Position numbers and translations under genes: made by a program. Shown piece after piece: positions 1 through 8,491 of a DNA stretch of 64,000 nt (position 1 is the stretch's first letter; every line of letters begins with the position of its first letter). Under the pieces are notes generated by a model that saw only the letters and a list, made by a program, of their open reading frames with translations, ran no database searches and had not been told where the DNA came from. Source of the DNA: Agaribacillus aureus (GTDB taxonomy: Bacteria; Bacteroidota; Bacteroidia; Cytophagales; Cyclobacteriaceae); assembly GCA_030442055.1 (NCBI GenBank), contig JAUJEB010000003.1, positions 669,418 through 733,417 of the forward strand, given 5' to 3'.

Positions 1-81
1 TGGGCCGACTTTTAATAATAACCGATATTTGAAAATTCAGAAATACCCATGCTAAAAGTCAAGATCTCCTTGCAGGCCCTT

Positions 82-1167
82 TCACAAGTCTTTTCGCTCG
101 ACCATGCTTATGGCATTTATAAAATGATATGGGCTTTTGGCATCTTCAGGCATAAATTCTATTTCTATCTCCTGCCCTAAGCCCAGCGAGGATGCGTACT
201 CCAAAAACAATTCCATCACTACCTGATCTTCCAATGCCCATCCGGTAGAGTCAAATACGGTGCATTGATTTTGTACATGAGCATAAGCCTCTTTATTTTG
301 AGCTACCTCTACCAAATCGGGACCTATTTTACTGTGATCTAATTGCTGGCACTCCCCTTCAACAATGGCCTGTTCCCTAAAATCCGGGCATACGAAACTG
401 TTTTCTAAAAGATTTAAGGGCAATTCTACCTTGCCTGGAAAATCGGCACCAACGGCATTTATATGCAGCCAGGGTTTGGTACGAAGCCCTGAAAACAACG
501 GGCCTTTGCCTACCTCAACGGAAGTGGCGGTACACAATATATCGGCCCTGGCCACAATCTCCTCGATGGAAGCCGGAACAATTTCAACATGCAGTTGCAG
601 GGCTGCACAGCGATCCTCAAAGGAAGCTAAAGCGACGTCATCGACATCGTAAATCAGCACCCGGTCAAAGTCATACTTACAAGACAACCCGTGGAGTTGT
701 GTTACTGACTGCGCACCGCAGCCAATCAATCCAAGGGTAGTACTATCAGGATTTGCCAATAGCATGCTGGCAATAGCTGAGGCCGCTCCTGTTCTGAGCG
801 CCGTAAGCAAGACGCCATCCATCAGTCCCAACAGGTGTCCTGTAGCCGTATCGTAAGCCGACAAAGTTGACAGGATAGTTGGTAAATTATACTTTTCAGG
901 ATTGTTGGGATGATACCCTACAACCTTAATGATTACTTTCTCCCCTTTCCCGTGTAAAGGCATCCATTCGATCAATCCCGATTCCGGATTCTGGTAATTA
1001 AACCCGGAGCGTTTGGGTATGATGGTATTCAAAGGGTCAAATTTTCTAAAAGCTTTCCACATTCTTGAAATAAGCGCCTCCATAACTGCGTCAATACCAT
1101 GATGTTGCACAATTTTTTGCACATCCTGGCCAGATAAAATTATCGTTTTGTTTTGACTGAATCTCAT
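82..1167 (-). CDS. Ornithine cyclodeaminase / mu-crystallin family protein
   Basis: A 361-residue protein of the ornithine cyclodeaminase/mu-crystallin family, NAD(P)-dependent enzymes acting on amino or imino acids (ornithine to proline, lysine to pipecolate, or SbnB-like opine formation in siderophore pathways). The substrate-side signature LTALRTGAAS is at residues 121-130 and the dinucleotide-binding GLIGCGAQS at about 146-154. Length is normal for the family. It is transcribed away from the HupE-NRPS genes across a 248-bp divergent region, so it could supply a building block for the peptide. That role is inferred from position only. The family is certain; the exact reaction cannot be read from sequence. 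Further genes of this transcript could lie left of the window. Confidence 0.88.
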   Translation of the reverse strand: MRFSQNKTIILSGQDVQKIVQHHGIDAVMEALISRMWKAFRKFDPLNTIIPKRSGFNYQNPESGLIEWMPLHGKGEKVIIKVVGYHPNNPEKYNLPTILSTLSAYDTATGHLLGLMDGVLLTALRTGAASAIASMLLANPDSTTLGLIGCGAQSVTQLHGLSCKYDFDRVLIYDVDDVALASFEDRCAALQLHVEIVPASIEEIVARADILCTATSVEVGKGPLFSGLRTKPWLHINAVGADFPGKVELPLNLLENSFVCPDFREQAIVEGECQQLDHSKIGPDLVEVAQNKEAYAHVQNQCTVFDSTGWALEDQVVMELFLEYASSLGLGQEIEIEFMPEDAKSPYHFINAISMVERKDL

Positions 1168-1220
1168 GATTAAATGATTACGTTATCGAGAAAGAAATTT
1201 GTAATTTGGGCACTTTTCTC

Positions 1221-1247
1221 AATGCAATATACTATATTTAATGCAAT
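1221..1247. repeat. Paired AATGCAAT direct repeats in divergent promoter region
   Basis: AATGCAAT occurs at 1221-1228 and again at 1240-1247, a 19-bp centre-to-centre spacing, in AT-rich DNA between the divergent cyclodeaminase and HupE genes. Two identical octamers about two helical turns apart could be a regulator site. No known consensus was recognised. Confidence 0.3.
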
Positions 1248-1415
1248 TTTTAATTAGTTTTGTACACTTTTCGTCCCAAAGCCAGTAAGATCAACTATAC
1301 TACACAACAGAACATATTGACGAAAAAATTGTTCTGAAATACATAGAAAATAATCTTGTCAAACGTCTGAAACCTTTTGTTTGGCAAATTGATTTTGTAA
1401 GATAAATTTAAGAAA

Positions 1416-2666
1416 ATGAGGATACATTTACGATTCATCTATGTTGTCATTATAGGTTTAATTATTATCGCCGCTCCCCGACCCGTGCAGGCGCATGCCC
1501 CCAATCAGAGCTACATTTTCTTCTACATTTATGAAGACGGTATTGACGGGATAATAGAGATTACCACTGACGACATCAACCGGGCCCTAAACCTTTCGTT
1601 GCCCCGCGAAATAGCTTTGGAAGATTTGAATGCATACCTGCCTCAGATAAAGGCATATGCGCTTGAAAATATTTCCTTTAAGTCGGTACAAGGCAGCCAT
1701 ACCATTCAATTCAACGAAACTACCCTGTTTAATGGCGGCAGTCTGGGCAATTACGTCCAGCTTCATTTCAGCCTGGAAAGTCTCTCGGAAGTGCCGGAAA
1801 AATTAGATATCAGGTACGAGGTTTTATTTGACAAAGATCCTTCCCACCAGGGTCTCATGGTAATCGCAGAACACTGGAAGGCGGGGATCGTTAATAACGA
1901 AGCTATGGTTTCGTTGATCCTGAGCACCGATGAGCGCCAAAAAACTTTGGAAATAGCGGAGGGATCCTTATGGCAAGGATTTACTATGATGGTGGGCCAG
2001 GGAATACACCACATTTGGATTGGCCTTGACCATATACTATTTTTACTGGCCCTGATACTACCTTCCGTGTTGACAAGACTTTTTTCAGAGAAGAAGTCTT
2101 CCGGGACAACCTCTGGCAAATTAGGATTTTTATCCAGCATCAGCAATAGCTGGAAACCGGTTGAAAGCTTCAAGCCGGCCTTCATTTATATCGTTAAAAT
2201 TGTAACTTTCTTTACCATTGCGCACACCATTACATTGAGCCTGGCCGCATTGGAAATTGTCAGCCTGCCTTCACGCATTGTCGAATCCATTATCGCCTTG
2301 TCAATCGCACTGGCCGCTTTACATAACATTTATCCCCTTTTCAAAGGGAAAGATTGGCTCATCGCTTTTGGTTTCGGGCTTTTTCACGGTTTTGGTTTTG
2401 CCAGCGTTCTCGGAGACATCGGCCTGGGTGGGCAATTTTTAACGTTGACCTTATTCGGGTTTAATGTCGGCGTGGAGATAGGACAGGTCGTCATTATCTG
2501 CCTTATTTTTCCGGTACTTTATCTGATGCGCAATCTGAAGTTCTATCCTCAGTTCCTGTTTTCGGGTTCCATTTTACTTATTTTAATATCACTCTATTGG
2601 TTTACAGAGCGGTTTTTCGAAGTAGATCTGCTGCTAGGCAAATTTGTTTTTGGCTTTATAGTTTAG
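1416..2666 (+). CDS. HupE/UreJ-family integral membrane protein
   Basis: A 416-residue membrane protein. An N-terminal signal or anchor segment is followed by a roughly 150-residue extracytoplasmic part. The C-terminal half carries about six hydrophobic segments with the HupE/UreJ_2 hallmarks: a histidine-rich stretch with HHIWIGLDHILF near residue 195 and FGLFHGFGFAS further on. HupE/UreJ relatives are linked to nickel or cobalt transport for hydrogenase and urease. The bipartite form seen here is widespread and of unsettled function. It lies 82 bp upstream of the NRPS genes on the same strand and could be co-transcribed with them, which would fit handling of a metal or of the peptide, but that is inference. 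No hydrogenase or urease genes are in the window. Confidence 0.8.
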   Translation: MRIHLRFIYVVIIGLIIIAAPRPVQAHAPNQSYIFFYIYEDGIDGIIEITTDDINRALNLSLPREIALEDLNAYLPQIKAYALENISFKSVQGSHTIQFNETTLFNGGSLGNYVQLHFSLESLSEVPEKLDIRYEVLFDKDPSHQGLMVIAEHWKAGIVNNEAMVSLILSTDERQKTLEIAEGSLWQGFTMMVGQGIHHIWIGLDHILFLLALILPSVLTRLFSEKKSSGTTSGKLGFLSSISNSWKPVESFKPAFIYIVKIVTFFTIAHTITLSLAALEIVSLPSRIVESIIALSIALAALHNIYPLFKGKDWLIAFGFGLFHGFGFASVLGDIGLGGQFLTLTLFGFNVGVEIGQVVIICLIFPVLYLMRNLKFYPQFLFSGSILLILISLYWFTERFFEVDLLLGKFVFGFIV

Positions 2667-2699
2667 TATTTTAATAGATTTATTTGATCCAAAAGAACG

Positions 2700-2725
2700 A
2701 TAGAAGCAGCAATTATGGCTTCTAT
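2700..2725 (+). promoter_or_regulatory. Inverted repeat upstream of the NRPS start
   Basis: ATAGAAGC at 2700-2707 is perfectly complementary to GCTTCTAT at 2718-2725 with a 10-nt loop. It lies between the HupE stop and the NRPS start at 2749. It is followed by A residues rather than a T run, so it does not look like an intrinsic terminator in the gene direction. An operator or a 5' leader hairpin controlling NRPS expression is more likely. Confidence 0.4.
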
Positions 2726-2748
2726 TCAAAAAAAGAAAATAGGTATTC

Positions 2749-5715
2749 ATGACATCCAAAAATAAGTCATCTCAAAACAAGGGTTCGCTACTTGAAAGGT
2801 GGTTGACACTCAACAAATCCCAGGAAACTCCCGGTGGCGTCGCTCCCCGTCCTGAGGGTACAATAAGTCCGCTTTCATCGGGCCAGCAAAAGCTATGGTT
2901 TTTACAGCAACTTTATCCTCAAAACCCATTTTACAACTATACGGAAATATATCGTTTCACCGGAAAACTAAATACTGAAATTTTGCTGAAGAGTTTCCGG
3001 CAGGTCATTGCCCGTCATGAAATCTTACGCACAACCATTGCGCTGAAGGATGGTGAAGCGGTTCAAATTGTTAACGACGATGTCGCTGTTGATGTCGTCA
3101 ACCACGATTTCCGGCATATTGTTGTCGCGCAACACGAGCAAGAGATACAATCGCTGATATCCAAAGAATCAAGCCATTCATTTGATCTCACGAGGGGTCC
3201 TCTTACCAGGCTCAACATGGTAAAACTGTCGGAGGATAATCATTTGGTCATGATAACCATGCATCATATTATTACCGATGAATGGTCTTTGGGAATTCTG
3301 CAAAAGGAATGGGCCATGATTTATCAAGCCTTGCAGTCGGGGAACAACCCAACACTGCAGACATTGACCATTCAATATGCAGACTATGCCTATTGGCAAA
3401 AGAAACGCCCCGTTGATCCGAAGCATTTGGCCTATTGGAAGGAGAAGCTGCAAGGAAAATTACCTGTCTTAAATTTACCTTCAGACCGGCCCCGCCCTGC
3501 CATACCTTCCTTTGAGGGGGGATTTTGCACGCAGTCATTTCCCATAGCATTATCTGGGCGGATACAGGAGCTGGCCAAGGAAACAAATACAACGATGTTT
3601 GTCTTTTTGTTAGCAGTTTACAAGGTCTTACTCTATCGCTATTCGGGCCAGGAAGACATACTGGTAGGAACTCCCTTCAACGGACGGGACCAGGTTTCAA
3701 TGGAAAAACTGATCGGTTATTTTATTGATACTTTGGTGCTTCGCTCCAAACTCAGTGGCAATACGAAGTTTACCGATTTGCTGGCTGCCGTTCGTCAGAC
3801 ATCCCTGGATGCGTTCTCTCATAAAGAGCTGCCTTTTGAAACGCTTGTTAAGGAATTGAAACCCGATCGTTATATGAGCGCAAATCCATTGTTCCAGGTA
3901 ATGTTCGTGTATCACAAGGTTCCTACTCTTCCTTCCTTTGGTCCCGACGTGACCTTTGAGCAAGTGCCATTTGAGGCTGTTTCAGCAAAATTTGATCTCA
4001 CCTTGCATGTTTCGGAAAAAGACGGTGTGCTGACCGCTACCTTTGAATATGCAAAGGATCTTTTCGAACGCACCACTATTGAGCGAATACAGCGGCATTT
4101 GAAAGTATTGATCGAAGGTATCGCTGAAAACCCGGAAACTGCGATCGAAGACTTGCGGCTGCTGACCCAACCCGAGCAACATCAGCTGTTAGATGAGTGG
4201 AATGAAACCGGGGTTCCATTTGAGGATGGCCTTCTGATCCATCAATTATTTGAACGTCAGGCCATAGATAATCCTAATGCACCGGCTGTAGCTTTTCAAG
4301 GAAAGCAGCTTACCTATCAACAGCTAAATGAGCAGTCCAATGCCATAGCTGCCTATCTGCATGAAAAAGGGGTTGGCAAAGGCAGCCTGGTTGGATTATT
4401 TGCCGAACGCTCTACCGAGTTTCCGGTGGGTATTTTAGGAATTTTAAAGGCCGGAGGTGCTTACTTGCCGCTGGACCCCGACTACCCCGCAGAGCGGATA
4501 TCCCTGATGATCGCAGATGCCGGGATCGATGTTATTTTGACGCATGATCGATTAACCGCAAACTTTTCAAATACAACCTTATCGTTACTCACCTTTGAAG
4601 AGGCCGAAACAAGGCCTTCGACAGTGCCCCAAGGTCTACCCAACGACCTATCTGCAGACAACCTGGCATATGTTATCTATACTTCCGGAAGTACTGGGCA
4701 ACCAAAGGGCGTGCCGGTTACCCATGGTAATTTACTGCGCTCGACACAAGCTCGTTTTGAATATTACCCCACCACCCCTGAGTCCTTTCTGTTGTTGTCA
4801 TCATTTTCTTTTGACAGTTCGGTCGCGGGGATTTTCTGGACGCTTAGCAGTGGCGGACTTCTGGTAGTATCCGACAAGCGTATAGAACAGGATATCAGCC
4901 AGTTAGCAAACCTGATACAGGACCATCGGATAACCCATACGCTGCTTTTGCCTTCGCTCTATAATTTGTTACTACAATACGCCCCGGAAAAGAGTCTTAC
5001 CTCCCTGCGCACCATTATTGTAGCGGGTGAGGCGTGCCCGCCTTCCCTGTGCAAACTTCACGCCCACACCATGGAGCACGCGACGCTTTACAACGAATAC
5101 GGCCCCACTGAGGCGACGGTCTGGTGTACAGTCCATAAAACCTCGGCAGAAGATAAGGAGGGGCCGGTCTCGATTGGGCGTCCTATTGCCAATGCGCGCA
5201 TTTACATCCTGGATCAAAAATTGAGACCTGTGCCGGTGGGTGTCCCCGGCGAATTATATGTTGCAGGAGCCGGCCTGACCCAGGGGTATTTGGGAAAGCC
5301 GGAAATTTCAAATATCAAATTTCTGCCCAATCCGTTTAGTGCTGATCCCACAGATAAAATCTACAAAACCGGTGATCTGGCGCGGTATAGAGCCGATGGC
5401 CTTATCGAGTTTTTGGGGCGCGCTGATGATCAGGTAAAGATCCGTGGTTTTCGTATTGAGCTGGATGAAATTAAGGAAACCCTGAAAACATTAGATGGCA
5501 TTCAGGATGCCGCTGTTCTGGTACACAAAGAACAAAAGTCTGCACCGATTGAAGATATAAATAGTGTGGATGTAAAGGAACTTGTGGACTACATGACAGT
5601 GTTAGATGCTGAGAAAGCTTCTGAACTGTTAAGGTCCGTGGAGATCCTTTCGGAAAACGAGCTGGATTACATGTTGGATGAGATGAAGAAGTCAAATAAA
5701 CAAAATGGGATATGA
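2749..5715 (+). CDS. NRPS: condensation domain plus adenylation core (truncated before motif A9)
   Basis: A 988-residue NRPS subunit. The condensation domain spans about residues 40-470, with HHIITDEWS at 172-180. The adenylation core follows from about 495, with the A3 P-loop YTSGSTGQPKG near 644, YGPTE near 784 and the A8 hinge region KIRGFRIELDEI near 897-908. The protein ends about 80 residues later without A9, A10 or a carrier domain. The catalytic A10 lysine lies two genes downstream. By alignment from memory to GrsA the specificity residues read D-S-A-L-I-A-E-V-W; the tenth, Lys, is in the gene at 6497. I cannot assign the substrate. The C-terminal tail (VEILSENELDYMLDEM) resembles short helices found at NRPS subunit or module ends. 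The stop overlaps the next start as ATGA. Confidence 0.93.
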   Translation: MTSKNKSSQNKGSLLERWLTLNKSQETPGGVAPRPEGTISPLSSGQQKLWFLQQLYPQNPFYNYTEIYRFTGKLNTEILLKSFRQVIARHEILRTTIALKDGEAVQIVNDDVAVDVVNHDFRHIVVAQHEQEIQSLISKESSHSFDLTRGPLTRLNMVKLSEDNHLVMITMHHIITDEWSLGILQKEWAMIYQALQSGNNPTLQTLTIQYADYAYWQKKRPVDPKHLAYWKEKLQGKLPVLNLPSDRPRPAIPSFEGGFCTQSFPIALSGRIQELAKETNTTMFVFLLAVYKVLLYRYSGQEDILVGTPFNGRDQVSMEKLIGYFIDTLVLRSKLSGNTKFTDLLAAVRQTSLDAFSHKELPFETLVKELKPDRYMSANPLFQVMFVYHKVPTLPSFGPDVTFEQVPFEAVSAKFDLTLHVSEKDGVLTATFEYAKDLFERTTIERIQRHLKVLIEGIAENPETAIEDLRLLTQPEQHQLLDEWNETGVPFEDGLLIHQLFERQAIDNPNAPAVAFQGKQLTYQQLNEQSNAIAAYLHEKGVGKGSLVGLFAERSTEFPVGILGILKAGGAYLPLDPDYPAERISLMIADAGIDVILTHDRLTANFSNTTLSLLTFEEAETRPSTVPQGLPNDLSADNLAYVIYTSGSTGQPKGVPVTHGNLLRSTQARFEYYPTTPESFLLLSSFSFDSSVAGIFWTLSSGGLLVVSDKRIEQDISQLANLIQDHRITHTLLLPSLYNLLLQYAPEKSLTSLRTIIVAGEACPPSLCKLHAHTMEHATLYNEYGPTEATVWCTVHKTSAEDKEGPVSIGRPIANARIYILDQKLRPVPVGVPGELYVAGAGLTQGYLGKPEISNIKFLPNPFSADPTDKIYKTGDLARYRADGLIEFLGRADDQVKIRGFRIELDEIKETLKTLDGIQDAAVLVHKEQKSAPIEDINSVDVKELVDYMTVLDAEKASELLRSVEILSENELDYMLDEMKKSNKQNGI

Positions 5716-6500
5716 CCCGAAGAATTAAAAGATCAGAAAAATTTGAAATCTCTTTGGTGATCAAGGATGATCAGTTTATCCGTCCACCGAGAGACGCCCA
5801 GCGCAATGCGTTGCTAAACAGAGCGGTTAAGGAATTCGCGGAGGATCTTGCTGCATTGAATCAGCAAGCTGCCGAATTTGTCGAAGGAGCTGTCCAGGAT
5901 ACCTTTGGAGACCGAACCCAGGCTTTGCTTTCGGACCAGGAAATTATGGAGGACTGGCAGCTGCCGATTATGCAGGCAATGGCCGATATTGTCACTGAAA
6001 GCCAGGGAGATGTATTGGAAATTGGCTTTGGCAGAGGCATTTCCTCCGATATGATCCAGGCTCGTGCCATAAATTCACATACGATTATCGAATGTAATGA
6101 CGCCATCGTAGACCGTTTCCATCAGTGGAAAGAAAATTATCAAGGCAAAGATATCAGACTTAAGCACGGCATGTGGCAGGATGTTATTCATGATTTAGGG
6201 AGGTTTGACAGTATTTTTTTTCACACCTATCCTTTAAATGAGGATGAATACATGAATTATGTGAATGGCAGCGTTACCTTTGCCGAGCACTTTTTCCAAA
6301 CGGCTGTAAAACACCTGCAACCCAACGGGGTGTTTACCTATTTCTCCAACGAAATAGACTCCCTGAGCAGGGAGCACCAACGCTTGCTCTTAAAACATTT
6401 TTCATCTTTTTCTGTTAAAACCGTCGAACTACAGGTTCCGGATGATGTTAAGGACACGTGGTGGGCCAATTCAATGGTAATTGTTAAAGCCGTAAAATGA
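5712..6500 (+). CDS. Stand-alone SAM-dependent methyltransferase, guanidinoacetate-methyltransferase-like, within the NRPS operon
   Basis: A 262-residue class I methyltransferase. SAM motif I is VLEIGFGRGISS at about residues 100-111, followed by IIECND and HTYPLNEDE. These three segments match the order and wording of animal guanidinoacetate N-methyltransferase (VLEVGFG, IIECND, DTYPLSEE, recalled from memory), so an N-methyltransferase is the best guess. The first 90 residues are an extra region of unknown role. The gene sits exactly where fused NRPSs carry an internal methyltransferase, between A8 and A9. It overlaps both neighbours by ATGA (5712-5715 and 6497-6500), implying translational coupling and equal dosage. 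The likely substrate is the aminoacyl carrier of the flanking split module; a guanidino side-chain target is an alternative. Confidence 0.85.
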   Translation: MTRRIKRSEKFEISLVIKDDQFIRPPRDAQRNALLNRAVKEFAEDLAALNQQAAEFVEGAVQDTFGDRTQALLSDQEIMEDWQLPIMQAMADIVTESQGDVLEIGFGRGISSDMIQARAINSHTIIECNDAIVDRFHQWKENYQGKDIRLKHGMWQDVIHDLGRFDSIFFHTYPLNEDEYMNYVNGSVTFAEHFFQTAVKHLQPNGVFTYFSNEIDSLSREHQRLLLKHFSSFSVKTVELQVPDDVKDTWWANSMVIVKAVK

Positions 6501-8479
6501 GTAAGCAGGAATTAAAACAACGGATAGAAAAACTGTCTCCAAAGCAAAAAGCTTTGCTGGCTCTTCAACTCAAGGCGCAACACCTTGACGCGAGTTTGGA
6601 CAATGGACATGATACGGAGCGACTCGTGGCTTATATTATTGATGACGGTAATTTGATCTCCGACGATTTTCGCGATCATCTAAAAAATTTGCTGCCTGAC
6701 TATATGATACCTACCGCCTACGTACAGTTGGAGGAATTCCCCAGGCTGCCAAACGGCAAAATCGACAATCAGGCCCTGCCCAGCCCCGATGAAGTTTCCA
6801 ACCAAACGGCGGGAGACTACGCAGCGCCAGGAACGGAGGCTGAAAAAAAACTTGCAGCCATTTGGAGCGAGGTGTTGAATTTCGAGCCCGTAGGTATACA
6901 TGATAATTATTTCGAAATCGGAGGGGATTCCATTCTTAGCATCCAAATTATTGCCAAAGCCAACAAGGCCGGACTCAAACTTAAACCCAATGCGCTGTTC
7001 GACCATCAAACCATCGCCGCATTGGCGCAGTCAGCCGAAACCGGGGCTGAAAAGCCTGGGGAAGATAAAGTTGTAACCGGCGAAATACCCCTCCTGCCTA
7101 TTCAACACTGGTTTTTTGAAGAACATCAACAGGCACCGCATCACTGGAATCAGGGGTTGATCTTCACCAATACTTCGGGTATTAATACCGAACTCCTGGC
7201 AACGGCCGTGCGGCACCTGACTTTACATCACGATGCTTTAAGGACAATATTTGTCCAGGATGGCAACCGTTGGAAAGCGTCTATTGAGGAACCGCAAAAC
7301 AGGGAAGTTTTTCAGCATATTAACTTAAGCGCACTATCGCTTGCGGCGCAGGAAAAAGAAATCAAAGCAAAATCTGGGCAAATACAGGGTGGCTTAAATC
7401 TTTCGGAGGGGAGACTCTTTCAGGGGATTTACTTTGACTGTGGCCAAGAACAACACGGTAAACTTTATCTATTTGCCCACCACCTGGTAGTAGACGCTGT
7501 GTCGTGGGGTATCTTGGTGGAAGACCTAAAAACCATATGTGAACAATTACAACACGGTGTTGATATATCGCTACCTTCCAAGACGGTATCTTATAAGGAT
7601 TGGGGGCTTCATCTCCTGGGAATGGCAGACAGCGGCCAATTTGAGAAGGAATATGAATTCTGGCATCGACAAACGCAGGGTGTCAATGCTTTGCCATATG
7701 ACCTGGAAGCAAAACTTCCAGTATCAGAGGAGCACACAGCCACCATCGACTTTGCTCTGGACCAATCCACCACACGTCAATTACGTACCGATGCATTAAA
7801 TACCTATAACACCAGGATTGATGAATTTTTAATAGCCGTACTCACAGAAGTTATCGTCAAGTGGTCAAATAGCCATAACATCTGTCTGGGGCTTGAACGC
7901 CATGGGCGGGAAGTCATGAACAGTGACATAGACCTTTCATACACCGTTGGATGGTGTACGGCCTATTTTCCATTAACACTGGACTATCCGGCTAATGCAG
8001 ATGCCGGCATACTCTTAAAATCTGTCAAAGAACGAATACGGAAAATACCAAACGGAGGCATTGGTTATGGGATACTTCGGTATCTTTGTAAAGAGAATGG
8101 CAGCAGGATGGACAGGCAACACCGTCCTCCCATAATTTTTAACTATCTGGGCAACCTGTCACCCTTCGACGCTGGCATACTGGGATTTGGAAAAGAAATG
8201 CCGGATGATACCCGGCACCAGCAAAGCGAGCGCTATCACATGTTGGAAATCAACGCTTTTATCCAGGAGGAGCAACTCAAAATGCGTTGGAGCTACAGCA
8301 GGCAGTTGCATCAGCCAGATACGATTTATAATTTGGTGCAGGCGTTTGAAAAAACATTGCAGAGTTTTATCGAGCATTGCAGTGTGCCGAATAGCGGGGG
8401 CTTTACCCCATCAGATTTTCCTGAAGCGGGACTCAGTCAGGACGATCTAGACAACTTGCTGGGAGAAATAGACTCATAA
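6497..8479 (+). CDS. NRPS: adenylation C-terminal subdomain, carrier protein and epimerization domain
   Basis: A 660-residue subunit that begins with a linker-like helix (IEKLSPKQKALLALQL, about residues 9-24) and then runs straight into the missing end of an A domain: RLVAYIID, the A9 motif LLPDYMIP and the A10 motif LPNGKID with the catalytic Lys at 88. A PCP follows with the phosphopantetheine Ser at 145 (GGDSILS). An epimerization domain spans about 190-640, with HHLVVDAVS at 328-336. The end, SDFPEAGLSQDDLDNLL, is the usual E-domain tail. The protein has no A core of its own and must work with the gene at 2749. The E domain predicts a D-configured residue passed to the next subunit, whose gene starts 12 bp after this stop. 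Confidence 0.93.
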   Translation: MSKQELKQRIEKLSPKQKALLALQLKAQHLDASLDNGHDTERLVAYIIDDGNLISDDFRDHLKNLLPDYMIPTAYVQLEEFPRLPNGKIDNQALPSPDEVSNQTAGDYAAPGTEAEKKLAAIWSEVLNFEPVGIHDNYFEIGGDSILSIQIIAKANKAGLKLKPNALFDHQTIAALAQSAETGAEKPGEDKVVTGEIPLLPIQHWFFEEHQQAPHHWNQGLIFTNTSGINTELLATAVRHLTLHHDALRTIFVQDGNRWKASIEEPQNREVFQHINLSALSLAAQEKEIKAKSGQIQGGLNLSEGRLFQGIYFDCGQEQHGKLYLFAHHLVVDAVSWGILVEDLKTICEQLQHGVDISLPSKTVSYKDWGLHLLGMADSGQFEKEYEFWHRQTQGVNALPYDLEAKLPVSEEHTATIDFALDQSTTRQLRTDALNTYNTRIDEFLIAVLTEVIVKWSNSHNICLGLERHGREVMNSDIDLSYTVGWCTAYFPLTLDYPANADAGILLKSVKERIRKIPNGGIGYGILRYLCKENGSRMDRQHRPPIIFNYLGNLSPFDAGILGFGKEMPDDTRHQQSERYHMLEINAFIQEEQLKMRWSYSRQLHQPDTIYNLVQAFEKTLQSFIEHCSVPNSGGFTPSDFPEAGLSQDDLDNLLGEIDS

Positions 8480-8491
8480 ACGTAAAGTAAA

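Noticed and set aside
5700..6510. The split A domain as a sequencing frameshift or decayed gene
   Set aside because: Both joints are clean ATGA overlaps, all three frames are intact and full of conserved motifs, and the middle gene is a complete methyltransferase. A single frameshift cannot produce this.
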